This document shows positions 52,533 through 63,319 of a stretch of 64,000 bases of DNA, in pieces (within the stretch, counting starts at the first letter, position 1; every line of letters begins with the position of its first letter). The notes beneath the pieces are model-generated. The model saw only the letters and a list, made by a program, of their open reading frames with translations, was not told where the DNA came from and did not search any database. Position numbers and translations under genes: made by a program. Origin of the DNA: an uncultured Collinsella sp. (GTDB lineage: Bacteria > Actinomycetota > Coriobacteriia > Coriobacteriales > Coriobacteriaceae); the NCBI GenBank assembly GCA_900546775.1, contig UREM01000003.1, positions 1-64,000 of the forward strand, written 5' to 3'.

Positions 52533-53996
52533 CTACTCGCCATGCTTCTCCTCGTGGCGAGCAGCGGCACGGGCATCGTGAATGCCCTTGATGGCGGCAT
52601 GGCGGGCGGTGCGGGCGTCGTGCACGGCGTCGCGGGCCTCGGCGGCCGTTGCCTTGGCAGAGCGCAGCTTGGCTGCCAGGTCGGGATTGGTCTCGGCAAC
52701 CGCGGCGATTGTGGGGCCGTCGAGCTCCTCTTGTGTGGGCTCGGCCAAAAAGTCGATGGCATACTGAGCGGCTACCATGGAGCCCTTGGCGAGCGCGCTC
52801 TCGTCGATCTTGTAGAAGCAGGAGTGCTGGGCATAGGTGGCGCCAATCTGGGGGTTGCGCGTGCCAACAAAGGCGAGCACGCCCGGCACACGGCGCAGGT
52901 ACTCCGAGAAATCCTCGCCCGAAAGCGTGCCGCGGTAATGGCCCTCGCCTGCGGGGCCCAGGCACTTGAGCACAGCTTGGCGGCAGCGCTCGCTCGAGGC
53001 GGCATCGTTTTCGACCTTGTAGTTGGCGATGGTGTAGTCGGTGAGTTCGGCCTCGGCGCCTAGTGCTGCTGCGGTGTGCTCCACGATGCGGCGCATAAGC
53101 TCGGGCATCTCCTCATGCGTCTTGTCGCCATAGGTGCGCACCGTGCCGGCGAGGTACGCCGTGCCGGCGATAACGTTGCGCGCGGTGCCGCCGTGCAGTT
53201 CGCCGACGGTGATGACGGCGGGTTCGTAGGGGCTAATCTCGCGCGAGACGATGGTCTGCAGGGCGTTGACGATCTCTGCCGCCACCATAACGGCGTCGTG
53301 GCCGCGCTGGGGCATGGCACCGTGGCACGAGGTGCCGCGAACGTCGATGCGGAACCAGTCGGTATTGGCCATGCGCGGGCCGGGCTCGCAGCTCACGGTG
53401 CCGGCGTCGACCTCGCTCCAAATGTGAGCGGCATAGGCGCCATCGACGCCATCGAGCACACCCGTGCCGATCATGAGCTTGGCGCCCTGGCCGTTTTCCT
53501 CGCTGGGCTGGAACACGATGCGGACCTCGCCGTGGATGTCATCGGTCATGTGGCGCAGAATCTGCAACGTGCCGAGCATCATGGCGATATGGCAGTCGTG
53601 GCCGCAGGCGTGCATGCAGCCCTCGTTGACGCTGGCGAACTCCTCGCCGGTCTGCTCGGTGACGGGCAGGGCGTCGATGTCGGCGCGCAGCAGGATACGG
53701 CGGCGCGGCGTGCCGTCCTCGCGGTAGGCATCGGGCGCGGTGCCGCGGAGTGTCGCCACCAGGCCCGTCTTGAGTGGACGCTCGTAGGGGATATTCATGG
53801 CGTCGAGCTGGTTGGCGATGTCGGAAGTCGTGCGCTCCTCGGCAAGGCTCAGCTCCGGGTGCTTATGGAAGTGCCGGCGCTGCTTGATGATGTAGGGTTC
53901 AAACTCGGCGGCGATATCTTGGATGGCCGCGGTGACGTCGTCTGCCGCGCGAACCTCGGTTGCCGCCATAATCTGCTGTGCCTTGGTCTTCGTCAT
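52533..53996 (-). CDS. M20-family amidohydrolase (peptidase D subgroup) with C-terminal extension
   Basis: 487 residues from ATG 53996 after AAGGAG; the frame to 54389 overlaps the divergent gene. The M20D metal motifs are HACGHDCH, PSEENGQGAKLMI and RGTSCHGAMPQRGHDAV, typical of N-acyl-amino-acid or indole-acetyl hydrolases (ILR1/HipO-like). After the catalytic part ends near residue 415 an Ala-rich, charged helix of about 70 residues extends the protein. Divergent from the amidohydrolase at 54165, with about 170 bp between. Confidence 0.88.
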   Translation of the reverse strand: MTKTKAQQIMAATEVRAADDVTAAIQDIAAEFEPYIIKQRRHFHKHPELSLAEERTTSDIANQLDAMNIPYERPLKTGLVATLRGTAPDAYREDGTPRRRILLRADIDALPVTEQTGEEFASVNEGCMHACGHDCHIAMMLGTLQILRHMTDDIHGEVRIVFQPSEENGQGAKLMIGTGVLDGVDGAYAAHIWSEVDAGTVSCEPGPRMANTDWFRIDVRGTSCHGAMPQRGHDAVMVAAEIVNALQTIVSREISPYEPAVITVGELHGGTARNVIAGTAYLAGTVRTYGDKTHEEMPELMRRIVEHTAAALGAEAELTDYTIANYKVENDAASSERCRQAVLKCLGPAGEGHYRGTLSGEDFSEYLRRVPGVLAFVGTRNPQIGATYAQHSCFYKIDESALAKGSMVAAQYAIDFLAEPTQEELDGPTIAAVAETNPDLAAKLRSAKATAAEARDAVHDARTARHAAIKGIHDARAAARHEEKHGE

Positions 53997-54164
53997 GGTC
54001 GATTTGCTCCTTGCTGGCTCGATCGCAAAATCGTACAGGCTCTCTCCAGTATGCCACCTGCCGCTAGGGCTGGTAAAGTTGCCGTTTGCCGCTTGGAGTT
54101 TTGTTGCAAGGGCGGGGGAGTACACTCGGGGGTGTTGAATTTCCTGCCAGAGATGGGGATGCCC

Positions 54165-55802
54165 ATGCAACATATCGATCGGATTATCCGCTCCAAGAAC
54201 GTTTTTACCGCGCAAGACGGTATCGATACCGCCCGCGAGCTGGCGATTGCCATTGCGGGCGATTGCATCGTCGCAGTCGGTGCGCCCGATGACGTGATTG
54301 ACGCCGCACCTGCCGCCACGCCGGTGGTCGATTACGGCGAGCAGTTTGTCTGCCCCGGTTTCCACGATGCGCACCTGCATTTCTTCCATACCTCGGTTGG
54401 CTCCTCACCGTATATGCTCATGGATATGGGCACGTCCGAGGCGGCGCTGGTGCAGGACGCGCTCAAGTTTTCCCAGGACCTGCCCGACGACGCCTGGGTC
54501 GTGACGCAGGGCTGGCGCGATTACCGCTGGGATCCGCCCGAGCACCCTACCAAGGCCTCCCTCGATGCGGCATTTCCTGATCGTCCCTGCGTTATGTACT
54601 CGGGCGACGGGCACACGCTGTGGCTCAACAGCCGCGCGCTCGAGGCACTCGGCGTGACGCGCGACAGCGAGCCGCCGGCGGGTGGCAGCTACGACAAGGA
54701 TGCAAATGGCGAGCTCACGGGTATCGCTCACGAGGCTGCGGCCATGCAGCTGCTGCCGCGCTGTCTTGAGTGGCTGGGCGAGGATCGCATCGCGAGCGCG
54801 TATGCCGACCAAATGAAACGCATGGCCGAGCAGGGCATTACCTCGATTTGCGACATGTCGCTCATGCCCATGCCGGGCTGTGACTTTATCCGCGACGACG
54901 TCTACGACAAGCTTCAGGCGATTGGCAAGCTGGGCATTCGCGCCCACCTGTTCCCCACGCTGTTGGATGACCAATCGCGCTTGGAAGAACTTCAGACCCG
55001 CTACGCAAACAATGCGTTGCTCTCGGCGCCGGGCTTTAAGCAGTTCTTCGATGGCGTGTCGAGCGAGCACACCGCATACCTCACCGATCCCTATACCAAC
55101 CCGCGCTTCCCGGGCGACCAGGGCCGTCTGACGGTTCCCGTCGAGCGCATGCGCAAGCTGGTCCTGGCGGCAGCCGAGCGCGGCCACACCGTGCGCATCC
55201 ACGTTATCGGCGACGGCGCCATCCATGCCGCACTCGATATCTTTGAGGAGGCGGCAGAGCTCTACGGTTTGCCCCCGCACGGCCATAATACGCTTGAGCA
55301 TTTGGAGAATCTGCTGCCCGAGGACATCGATCGTCTGCGCAAGCTCAACGTCATTGCCTCGAGCCAGCCTTGCCACATCACGCTCGACCCGGGTGGCCCG
55401 GAGCGCGACCTGGGCCTGGAACGCAGCCGCATCATGTGGCCGTTCGCAACTTATCAGCAGCGCGGTATCCGTCAAGCTTTCGGTACCGACAGCCCCATCA
55501 CGGCCGTTACCAGCATGAACGTGCTCTACACGGCTATCACGCGCCAAGATCCCCGCAGCCACTGGCCCGAGGGCGGCTGGCTCCCCAGCGAGCGCATCGA
55601 CGCGGCTACAGCTCTGCGCAACTACACCCTGGGCAGCGCCTACGCGGCAGGCGACGAGCGAAACCTCGGCAGCCTGGAACCCGGCAAATACGCTGACCTG
55701 GTAGTCCTGGACCAAAACCCGCTCACCATCGACCCCCAAGAGCTCCAGGCTACCAAGGTTCAGGCAACCTATCTGGCAGGCAACTTAATCTACGAGCGCT
55801 AA
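54165..55802 (+). CDS. YtcJ-like metal-dependent amidohydrolase
   Basis: 545 residues from ATG 54165 after GGGGATG; in-frame ATGs at 54153 and 54159 are alternatives, while the long frame from 53076 is spurious. The amidohydrolase_3 pattern shows FVCPGFHDAHLHF (metal His pair), IHVIGDGAI (later His), FGTDSPI (Asp) and the SLEPGKYADLVVLDQNPL tail. Family members cleave amide bonds of diverse substrates. Divergent from the M20 hydrolase, so they may act on related compounds. Confidence 0.88.
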   Translation: MQHIDRIIRSKNVFTAQDGIDTARELAIAIAGDCIVAVGAPDDVIDAAPAATPVVDYGEQFVCPGFHDAHLHFFHTSVGSSPYMLMDMGTSEAALVQDALKFSQDLPDDAWVVTQGWRDYRWDPPEHPTKASLDAAFPDRPCVMYSGDGHTLWLNSRALEALGVTRDSEPPAGGSYDKDANGELTGIAHEAAAMQLLPRCLEWLGEDRIASAYADQMKRMAEQGITSICDMSLMPMPGCDFIRDDVYDKLQAIGKLGIRAHLFPTLLDDQSRLEELQTRYANNALLSAPGFKQFFDGVSSEHTAYLTDPYTNPRFPGDQGRLTVPVERMRKLVLAAAERGHTVRIHVIGDGAIHAALDIFEEAAELYGLPPHGHNTLEHLENLLPEDIDRLRKLNVIASSQPCHITLDPGGPERDLGLERSRIMWPFATYQQRGIRQAFGTDSPITAVTSMNVLYTAITRQDPRSHWPEGGWLPSERIDAATALRNYTLGSAYAAGDERNLGSLEPGKYADLVVLDQNPLTIDPQELQATKVQATYLAGNLIYER

Positions 55803-55820
55803 TATTCATGCCGTACCGTT

Positions 55821-55868
55821 AAACGCGGCTCGGGCAGCCTATTTTGGGATGGCGCACGAGCCGCGTTT
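55821..55868 (+). terminator. Terminator of the YtcJ-like gene
   Basis: Perfect 12-bp arms AAACGCGGCTCG and CGAGCCGCGTTT, 18 bp after the stop. Confidence 0.75.
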
Positions 55869-56370
55869 GTTTGCCTATGGGGTCCGTTAGGAGCGCCCCC
55901 GCTCTGCTTGATTTGGGCGCGGGGCGGAGGCGCCGCTGCCCCGCGCTCAATTTGGACGTCAGTAATGCTGTCTCTTGGTGTTTTGAATACTTCCCATTGC
56001 AGATTGCATAAAAAGTTGAGATGTTCTTTCCGGTCCTGATGTACCCCCGCCTGGGCCGTGCAAAAAATGGAGTATTCAGCACCGTGAGCTCTGCCGGTGC
56101 CGCTGCAGTCGGGTGGCATTGCGGAGATCGACGTCATTTTGGGGTCCGGTGCGGCGCGAGGCACGCCTTTTTGTCCTGATGGGGTTTGCCCGCCGACCCA
56201 AATCGCCGGTCAAAGGCGTTCTTGGGACCAATATGGTGTGTCCGGCGCGTATGCAGACGTCCTGGCCTGCTGAAAACTCCCAAAAATGCACGCTGCTTCC
56301 CAGGGGACCCGTGCGAGCGGCGAAAACCATGCCCAAGTCGCTGTCCGCATCGCCATTTTGCTGCACTGAC
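55869..56370. other. Non-coding 500-base stretch
   Basis: No gene is supported. It holds a GCGCGGGGC/GCCCCGCGC hairpin (about 55917-55946) and an imperfect inverted pair TGAATACT...CATT (55984-55998) with AATGGAGTATTCA (56066-56078). Short frames are inconsistent. It may be remnants of older repeat elements next to composite palindrome C. Confidence 0.5.
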
Positions 56371-56581
56371 TTTTCTGAATACCGGGCCCGAATTAGTTAA
56401 CCTGCCTCCCGTGTGGCTCCGAAGGGGCGGGGCATAAGGTTTATCGCGAGTTCCGCACGAGCCGAAGGCCACTTAATGTGGCCTTCGTGCGAGCAGGACT
56501 GCCCGAGCAGGAAACCTTATGCCCCGCCCCTCCGGAGCCACACGGGAGCCACCGCTAAGTTATCCCCCGGCATTCAGAAAA
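56371..56581. repeat. Composite palindrome C upstream of groES
   Basis: The outermost arms TTTTCTGAATACCGGG (56371-56386) and CCCGGCATTCAGAAAA (56566-56581), then 36-base arms at 56407-56442 and 56512-56547 with one mismatch (left starts TCCCGTGTGGCTCCGAAGG), then a core: TTCCGCACGAG, a hairpin with GGCCACTTAATGTGGCC, and ACTGCCCGAGCAGG. The core plan matches elements A and B, where the last part reads CATGTCCGAGGACG. Confidence 0.8.
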
Positions 56582-56718
56582 TCTAAGTGCCAAAAAATAA
56601 GATTTTTTGACTCTGTGTTGTATAACCCGCCATTCGTGGGTACCATTCAACGCGTACGCAAACAAAAAGGGTTAACCCGCGCGGCATGACCGCGCGGCCC
56701 ACAAAGGAGGAAACAAGC

Positions 56719-57012
56719 ATGTCGTCTTTGAAGCCGCTTGCAGATCGCGTCCTGGTCAAGCCCGACGAGGCCGAGCAGAAGACCGCTTCTGGTCTGTACA
56801 TCGCCAGCAACGCTCAGGAGAAGCCGCAGCGCGGCACCATCGTTGCCGTTGGCGCCGGTAAGGTCAACGACAAGGGTGAGCGCATCCCTATGGACGTTCA
56901 GGTCGGCGACGTTGTCATCTACGGTAAGTTCGGCGGCAACGAGGTCAAGGTCGACGGCGAGAAGTATCTGCTGATGCGCGCCGACGACATCTACGCCGTC
57001 GTCGAGGCCTAG
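56719..57012 (+). CDS. groES: GroES co-chaperonin
   Basis: 97 residues from ATG 56719 after AAAGGAGG; an upstream ATG at 56686 is unlikely. SSLKPLADRVLVKPDEAEQKTASGL with the mobile loop and the end YLLMRADDIYAVVEA are canonical. It caps the GroEL chamber. A TATAAC at 56621 may be its promoter. I see no CIRCE (TTAGCACTC-N9-GAGTGCTAA) or HAIR repeat upstream, so its heat regulation is not evident. Confidence 0.95.
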   Translation: MSSLKPLADRVLVKPDEAEQKTASGLYIASNAQEKPQRGTIVAVGAGKVNDKGERIPMDVQVGDVVIYGKFGGNEVKVDGEKYLLMRADDIYAVVEA

Positions 57013-57030
57013 TCTCGTCAGAATCTCTGA

Positions 57031-58746
<1,716 letters not shown>

Positions 58747-58772
58747 GGCCGACAAGGTCTAGAACTCCCACC

Positions 58773-58917
58773 GGGGATCCGGGGGCGTGACGGGGGCTTC
58801 TCTCCGGAACGTCCTCGGACATGCAAAGAGGCTCCGCATCGCGCTTCGCGCTGCGGAGCCTCTTTGCGTCCTGCGGAATGTTCTGGGGAGAAGCCCATTA
58901 CGCCCTCGCGGGGATCC
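58773..58917. repeat. Composite palindrome B downstream of groEL
   Basis: The outer arms, about 36 bases each (left GGATCCGGGGGCGTGACG..., right ending CGCGGGGATCC), pair imperfectly. The core, read on the minus strand, is TTCCGCAGGACG, a hairpin with AGGCTCCGCAGCGCGAAGCG at its tip, and CATGTCCGAGGACG, essentially the same as element A. Placed right after groEL, it probably also ends that transcript. Confidence 0.85.
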
Positions 58918-59198
58918 TGTGTAGTCACCCTTTGGGCGGAACTCTCCCTATAGATTGGGCGCATGGGGTATTTTTTGGTAGTTACCGTTTATCGCGTATA
59001 GCTACCGTTTGCGGAATAAGTAACACTCCTTAATAAACCGTGTAGAATCTCAGATAAGCACGGAGTTTTTCAGGGAGACGCTGTCCTTTGCTGTGGGCGA
59101 AGGGCGGCGTCTCTCTGGCGCTTGGAAGTCGTTGTTCAATGGGGCGGCGGGCGTGCGCATGTAATACATAGCCAACGTCGAGATGGGTCGTGATAAGA

Positions 59199-60053
59199 AT
59201 GGGCAAGTACGTAATCGTGGTTGAGTCTGGTTCGGATGTGACGCCGGAGCTCTGCGAGCGCTATGGCATCGTGCGCGTGCCTATGCATGTCACGATTGGT
59301 GACGAGACCGTTGAAGATGGTTCAATCGATTCGCTCGAGATTTACTCGCGCTGCAACGAGTTTGGTGTGATGCCCAAGACCAGTGGCTGTTCGCCAGCGG
59401 ATTTTGCGCATGTGTATGACCGCATCCATGCCGAGCAACCCGACGCGACTATTTTGCATCTTGCATATTCCGAGGCCACGACCTGCTCGCACCAATCATC
59501 GAAGATCGCCGCCCAGGGGCGCGACTACGTGTTCTCCATGGACACGCGCTTTGTCTCGGTAGGCCAGTCGCTCGTTGTCGTCGAGACTGCCAAATACATC
59601 GAGGCTCATCCCGATGCTACCGTCGAAGAGATCTTTGCTTTTACGAACTCCGTCATGGACCGTGTGCTGCTGGGCTTTGTCCCCACCGATCTCGCCTTCC
59701 TCAAGGCCGGCGGGCGTCTGTCCAACGTCGCGTTCCTAGGTGCCCATCTGCTCAAGATTAAGCCCTGCATTGAGGTGACGGGTGGTAAGTTCGTGGCGAC
59801 CAAGAAGTTCCGCGGTTCTATGCTCAAGTGTGCCCGTGCCTTTATTGATCACATGGTAGAGAAGGGCGAGATCGACTACTCGCATATTGGCTTGGCGTAT
59901 TCGGTGGGTCTTTCCGAGGAGTTGCGCGACGACATGGAAGTCTATGCACACGATCTTGGCTTTAAGGACGTTACCTGGACTCAGGTCGGCGGCGTCATCT
60001 CGAGCCATTGCGGCCCGACCGCCTTCGGCGCGGTGCTCACGCTTAAGGCGTAA
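59199..60053 (+). CDS. DegV family fatty-acid-binding protein
   Basis: 284 residues from ATG 59199; GTG 59190 is an alternative. DegV/FakB proteins bind fatty acids for phosphorylation by FakA. The start YVIVVESGSDVTPELC and the DGSIDSLEIY, KTSGCSPADF and SEATTCSH motifs, with ARAFIDHM near the end, are typical. Which fatty acid it binds cannot be told. In the upstream gap (58918-59198) no gene is seen; TAGAAT near 59043 could be its -10. Confidence 0.9.
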   Translation: MGKYVIVVESGSDVTPELCERYGIVRVPMHVTIGDETVEDGSIDSLEIYSRCNEFGVMPKTSGCSPADFAHVYDRIHAEQPDATILHLAYSEATTCSHQSSKIAAQGRDYVFSMDTRFVSVGQSLVVVETAKYIEAHPDATVEEIFAFTNSVMDRVLLGFVPTDLAFLKAGGRLSNVAFLGAHLLKIKPCIEVTGGKFVATKKFRGSMLKCARAFIDHMVEKGEIDYSHIGLAYSVGLSEELRDDMEVYAHDLGFKDVTWTQVGGVISSHCGPTAFGAVLTLKA

Positions 60054-60131
60054 AGGCCTCAGACGAGCGTTCTTCAGTCTGACATCTCGAAGTAGACCCC
60101 AGCCATGGTGATGGGGGATAGATTAAAACGT

Positions 60132-60180
60132 GCCATTCTAGCCCGAGACGTTTAAACGCAAACGCATAGGCTAGAATGGC
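60132..60180. repeat. Perfect 12-bp inverted repeat overlapping a possible -10
   Basis: GCCATTCTAGCC and GGCTAGAATGGC around 25 bases, in the 170-bp gap before pflA. Each arm contains TAGAAT reading outward, so it may be an operator over a promoter or a terminator of degV. Confidence 0.65.
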
Positions 60181-60226
60181 TCTGGCATTTATGTAACTAA
60201 AACCAAAGAGAGGCAAGGTAGCGGGA

Positions 60227-61045
60227 ATGGCTGAGATGACGCTCGAGGGTGTGGACGCTCGTCCCGAGGACTCCGCGTTTGCCCTGGGCCGCGTGCATTC
60301 AATTGAGACGATGGGAACGGTCGATGGTCCCGGCATTCGCTTTGTGGTATTTGTCCAAGGTTGCCCCATGCGCTGCGCGTATTGTCACAATCCCGATACC
60401 TGGTCTGTTAACGGCGGCACCATGGTGACCATCGAGCACCTCATGGACGAGTTCCAGAGTAACCATGAGTTTTACCGCAGCGGCGGAATTACGGTTTCGG
60501 GTGGCGAGCCGCTTCTGCAGCCCGAGTTTTTGGCCGACCTGTTCCGTACAATGCACAACAACCCCGATGGCCGCGTGCATACCTGCCTTGACAGCTGCGG
60601 ATATGCGTTTGACCCCAACCACCCCGAGAAGTTCGATGCCGTTCTCAACGAGACCGACATGGTGCTGCTCGACATTAAGCATGCCGATCCGGTTGAGCAT
60701 AAAAAGCTGACCGGATGCGATCCTGCACGTATCCTAGCGTTTGGCGATGAGCTGGCGCGTCGCAGGATCAAGGTCGTTATCCGTCACGTGGTGGTGCCGG
60801 GCATTACCGACACGGTGGAGGAGTGCGAGGCACTCGGTCGCCTGATTGCCCCGTGGCATAACGTGGTGGGCTTGGAAATGCTGCCGTATCACACGATGGG
60901 CGTCGTCAAGTACGAGCAACTGGGCATTCCCTATAAGCTCGAGGGCGTGCCCCAGATGGATACCGCGCGCATGCCCGAGCTGCGCAACGCCGTCATGACG
61001 GGCATGAAAAAGCGCCGTGCGGAACTCAAAAACGCCATCGGCTAG
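60227..61045 (+). CDS. pflA: Pyruvate formate-lyase activating enzyme
   Basis: 272 residues. A radical SAM glycyl-radical activase with GCPMRCAYCHNPDTW (Cys-x3-Cys-x2-Cys). The adjacent DGPGIRFVVFVQGC and SGGEPLLQ are family hallmarks. It makes the glycyl radical on pyruvate formate-lyase under anaerobic conditions. No pflB lies in this window next to it, which is unusual. The start is preceded by GAGGCAAGG. Confidence 0.93.
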   Translation: MAEMTLEGVDARPEDSAFALGRVHSIETMGTVDGPGIRFVVFVQGCPMRCAYCHNPDTWSVNGGTMVTIEHLMDEFQSNHEFYRSGGITVSGGEPLLQPEFLADLFRTMHNNPDGRVHTCLDSCGYAFDPNHPEKFDAVLNETDMVLLDIKHADPVEHKKLTGCDPARILAFGDELARRRIKVVIRHVVVPGITDTVEECEALGRLIAPWHNVVGLEMLPYHTMGVVKYEQLGIPYKLEGVPQMDTARMPELRNAVMTGMKKRRAELKNAIG

Positions 61046-61047
61046 CA

Positions 61048-61078
61048 GCACTCATTGGGGACAGATTTAAATGAGTGC
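61048..61078. repeat. Palindromic repeat R11 (GGGGACAGAT core)
   Basis: GCACTCATT and AATGAGTGC arms around GGGGACAGATTTA, starting 2 bp after the pflA stop. Confidence 0.75.
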
Positions 61079-61115
61079 CCCCGGGCACCTAGTTGATTGC
61101 TAAAGAGCCCCGTCA

Positions 61116-61182
61116 AGTTGCGGTGGAATAGTTCTTGTGTATCGGCCTATGCCGCCCAAACAGGAACTATTTCACCGCAACT
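61116..61182. repeat. 67-bp palindrome, AGTTGCGGTG family
   Basis: AGTTGCGGTGGAATAGTTC (from 61116) pairs with GAACTATTTCACCGCAACT (ending 61182), about two mismatches over 22 bp. Outer arms match the palindrome at 995-1064. Confidence 0.75.
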
Positions 61183-61340
61183 GCGTTTTGGGCAGAGATG
61201 CGCAACAGAATTGTGCCATTTGGATAAATACGCCTGTGGTTTCTTTAAAGACGCCTTAAACGCCGCTGAATATCTTAGGAAAGAAACGCCTGCTCGGTAT
61301 TATGCTGCTCGTATATAAACGGTAGCAGTCAGGAGACCAC

Positions 61341-62459
61341 GTGCGAAAGGGCGCATCGCGGGACGAGTATGTGCCGCAGCATGGCAGCAGATATGGGACA
61401 AAGGGCACGTCTTTGCGTGGCCTTGCAGACGCTCGCATCCGCGTGACGAAGATTGCCACCATTGGGATGCTAACGTTGGCGGTTATTATCCTCGGAATTA
61501 CCGCCAAAACCTACGCGTCGGAGCGGATGGCACATTCAGATGCGTCAACGGTACAGACGCAAAACAAAAAGGTCTCTGAATCTAAAGTCACTGCAAGTCA
61601 AACCCTGTCGACAGCGAGCTTCAAGACGAGGCTTTCGAAGGCGGACTTTAACGATATTCGCTCAGGCGATACCGTGCAGACCTTCTCACTGGTTGATGAC
61701 CAGATCCCCGCCCTGGAGGATGAGAGCCTCGCGGCGCTTCAAGATGCCCTTGATCAGGCCCAGGAATTGGGCGATGCGGGCGCGGTGTTTTACGATCTGT
61801 CGAGCGGCAAGGGCGTGACGTATAACGCCGATGCCGAGGTTTACGGCGCGAGTAGCTACAAGGCGCTGTATGCGCTCTATATTTGCGAGACGTTGGTCGA
61901 ATCGGGGCAGGTGTCGCTCGATTGGGCTTTAGCCACGTATGGTGGTTGCAGCATGGGCTGGCAGACGGTACGCGACCTTATCGAGAATGCCGTCGTCAAC
62001 TCGGACAACGATTCGTTTATCGCGTTACGCGCGGCGTTTGACCATGATGGCTATGAGGATTGGATTGCCAACCTGGGTGTTGATAACGAAACGGCACTGG
62101 ATCCGATGAGTGATTTTCCGACCTACTGCCCGCGCACCTCGGCCAAGTTGTGGTGCGAGATGAGTGAGTATTTGAGCTGTGACACCGAGACGTCGCAATG
62201 GCTGTCGGGCCTTCTGACCTCTACGACCCGATCGTTTATTCGCGATGGCATTGCGGACGATCAGGTCTTGGTGCGCAACAAGGCGGGTTGGATCAGCGAG
62301 GACGGTTGCTATTCGACATGCGATGCCGGACTGATCGACGTCGACGGCCATAGCTATGTTATGAGCGTCATGACGTCGATGCCGTGGAGCAATCGCTCGA
62401 GCGAGGTTACGGCTGCGATTGCAAAGGCGCTCTATGATGTGCGGTCCTCGTTGGCCTAG
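61341..62459 (+). CDS. Membrane-anchored beta-lactamase-like serine hydrolase
   Basis: 372 residues from GTG 61341. A positively charged N-terminus and one span at about 37-57 (IATIGMLTLAVIILGITA) mark a type II anchor; a Ser/Thr-rich linker follows. The penicillin-binding/class A beta-lactamase fold shows ASSYKALY (Ser-x-x-Lys), VNSDNDS (the SDN box) and VRNKAGW (the KTG position reads KAG). It is likely a peptidoglycan-related or beta-lactamase-like hydrolase rather than a resistance enzyme. Substrate unknown. Confidence 0.82.
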   Translation: MRKGASRDEYVPQHGSRYGTKGTSLRGLADARIRVTKIATIGMLTLAVIILGITAKTYASERMAHSDASTVQTQNKKVSESKVTASQTLSTASFKTRLSKADFNDIRSGDTVQTFSLVDDQIPALEDESLAALQDALDQAQELGDAGAVFYDLSSGKGVTYNADAEVYGASSYKALYALYICETLVESGQVSLDWALATYGGCSMGWQTVRDLIENAVVNSDNDSFIALRAAFDHDGYEDWIANLGVDNETALDPMSDFPTYCPRTSAKLWCEMSEYLSCDTETSQWLSGLLTSTTRSFIRDGIADDQVLVRNKAGWISEDGCYSTCDAGLIDVDGHSYVMSVMTSMPWSNRSSEVTAAIAKALYDVRSSLA

Positions 62460-62539
62460 CGACTTCGTAAAAAGTGAAAGAACCAAAATGCTGGTACCAT
62501 ACCGTGGATAAGCAATTTGCACGAATTTGGGGGGATGGC

Positions 62540-63280
62540 ATGGCAACCATCGCGATCATAGGCGCACTCGAAAAAGAGGTTACGCAGATTAAAGAAGAAC
62601 TGAACGGCGCTCATGTGTCGCAAGGGGCGGGCTTGACCGTTGTAAGCGGCGAGCTTGACGGTCTGACAGTAGTCGCCACGACCGCTGGCATGGGCACCGT
62701 GAATGCCGCCGCCGCAACGCAGCATCTCATCAGCAAATACGCCCCGCGGGCAGTTGTGTTTTCGGGTATCGCGGGCGGCCTAAACCCTAAGCTCCATATT
62801 AACGACGTGGTTATTGGCAAGTGCCTGCGCTATCTAGATACTGACACGGCACTCATTGCCGAGTCGGCGCCGGGGCTCGAGGAGTTTGTCTCGACGCCGG
62901 CGTTGGTTGATGTTGCTGCCGCCGTGCTTGCCGAGCATGGATTTGTGGATGCCTCGACGGAGGAGACTTCTGCGGAGAAGGACCCCAAGCAGTTCCTGTG
63001 TGGCACTATCGCCACGGGTGACCGCTTTGTTACGGGTGACGCCATGCGTAACGCTGCGATTGAGGCCACGAATGCCGATTGCGTCGAGATGGAGGGCGCG
63101 GCAATTGCGCACATCGCGGCCAAGAATGGTGTCGATTGCCTGGTGCTGCGCGCTATCAGCGATAATTGTGACGAGGCATATGACGCGTTTTGTGAGCGCG
63201 AGTTCGATCTGGATGAGTACGCTCGCACCGCGAGCGGCATCACGCTTGACATCGTTCGTCGTATTGCCGCCGCGCAATAG
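62540..63280 (+). CDS. mtnN: 5'-methylthioadenosine/S-adenosylhomocysteine nucleosidase
   Basis: 246 residues from ATG 62540 after GGGGG; the frame opens earlier at 62474 without a site. It cleaves MTA and SAH to adenine and thioribose sugars, recycling methylation by-products and AI-2 precursor. Motifs: IIGALEKEVTQI, VVFSGIAGGLN, ATGDRF and the catalytic CVEMEGAAIAH and LRAISDNCD regions. Confidence 0.93.
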   Translation: MATIAIIGALEKEVTQIKEELNGAHVSQGAGLTVVSGELDGLTVVATTAGMGTVNAAAATQHLISKYAPRAVVFSGIAGGLNPKLHINDVVIGKCLRYLDTDTALIAESAPGLEEFVSTPALVDVAAAVLAEHGFVDASTEETSAEKDPKQFLCGTIATGDRFVTGDAMRNAAIEATNADCVEMEGAAIAHIAAKNGVDCLVLRAISDNCDEAYDAFCEREFDLDEYARTASGITLDIVRRIAAAQ

Positions 63281-63319
63281 CGCGCCCGTTTTGTAAAAAC
63301 CTACGACCAAGGAGTGTCC

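Noticed and set aside
53076-54164. N-terminal extension of the amidohydrolase frame
   Set aside because: It runs antisense through the M20 hydrolase and has no family similarity; the true start is near 54165.
56581-56718. CIRCE or HAIR operator before groES
   Set aside because: No TTAGCACTC/GAGTGCTAA or CTTGAGT/ACTCAAG pair is present; only a TATAAC with poor -35 spacing.
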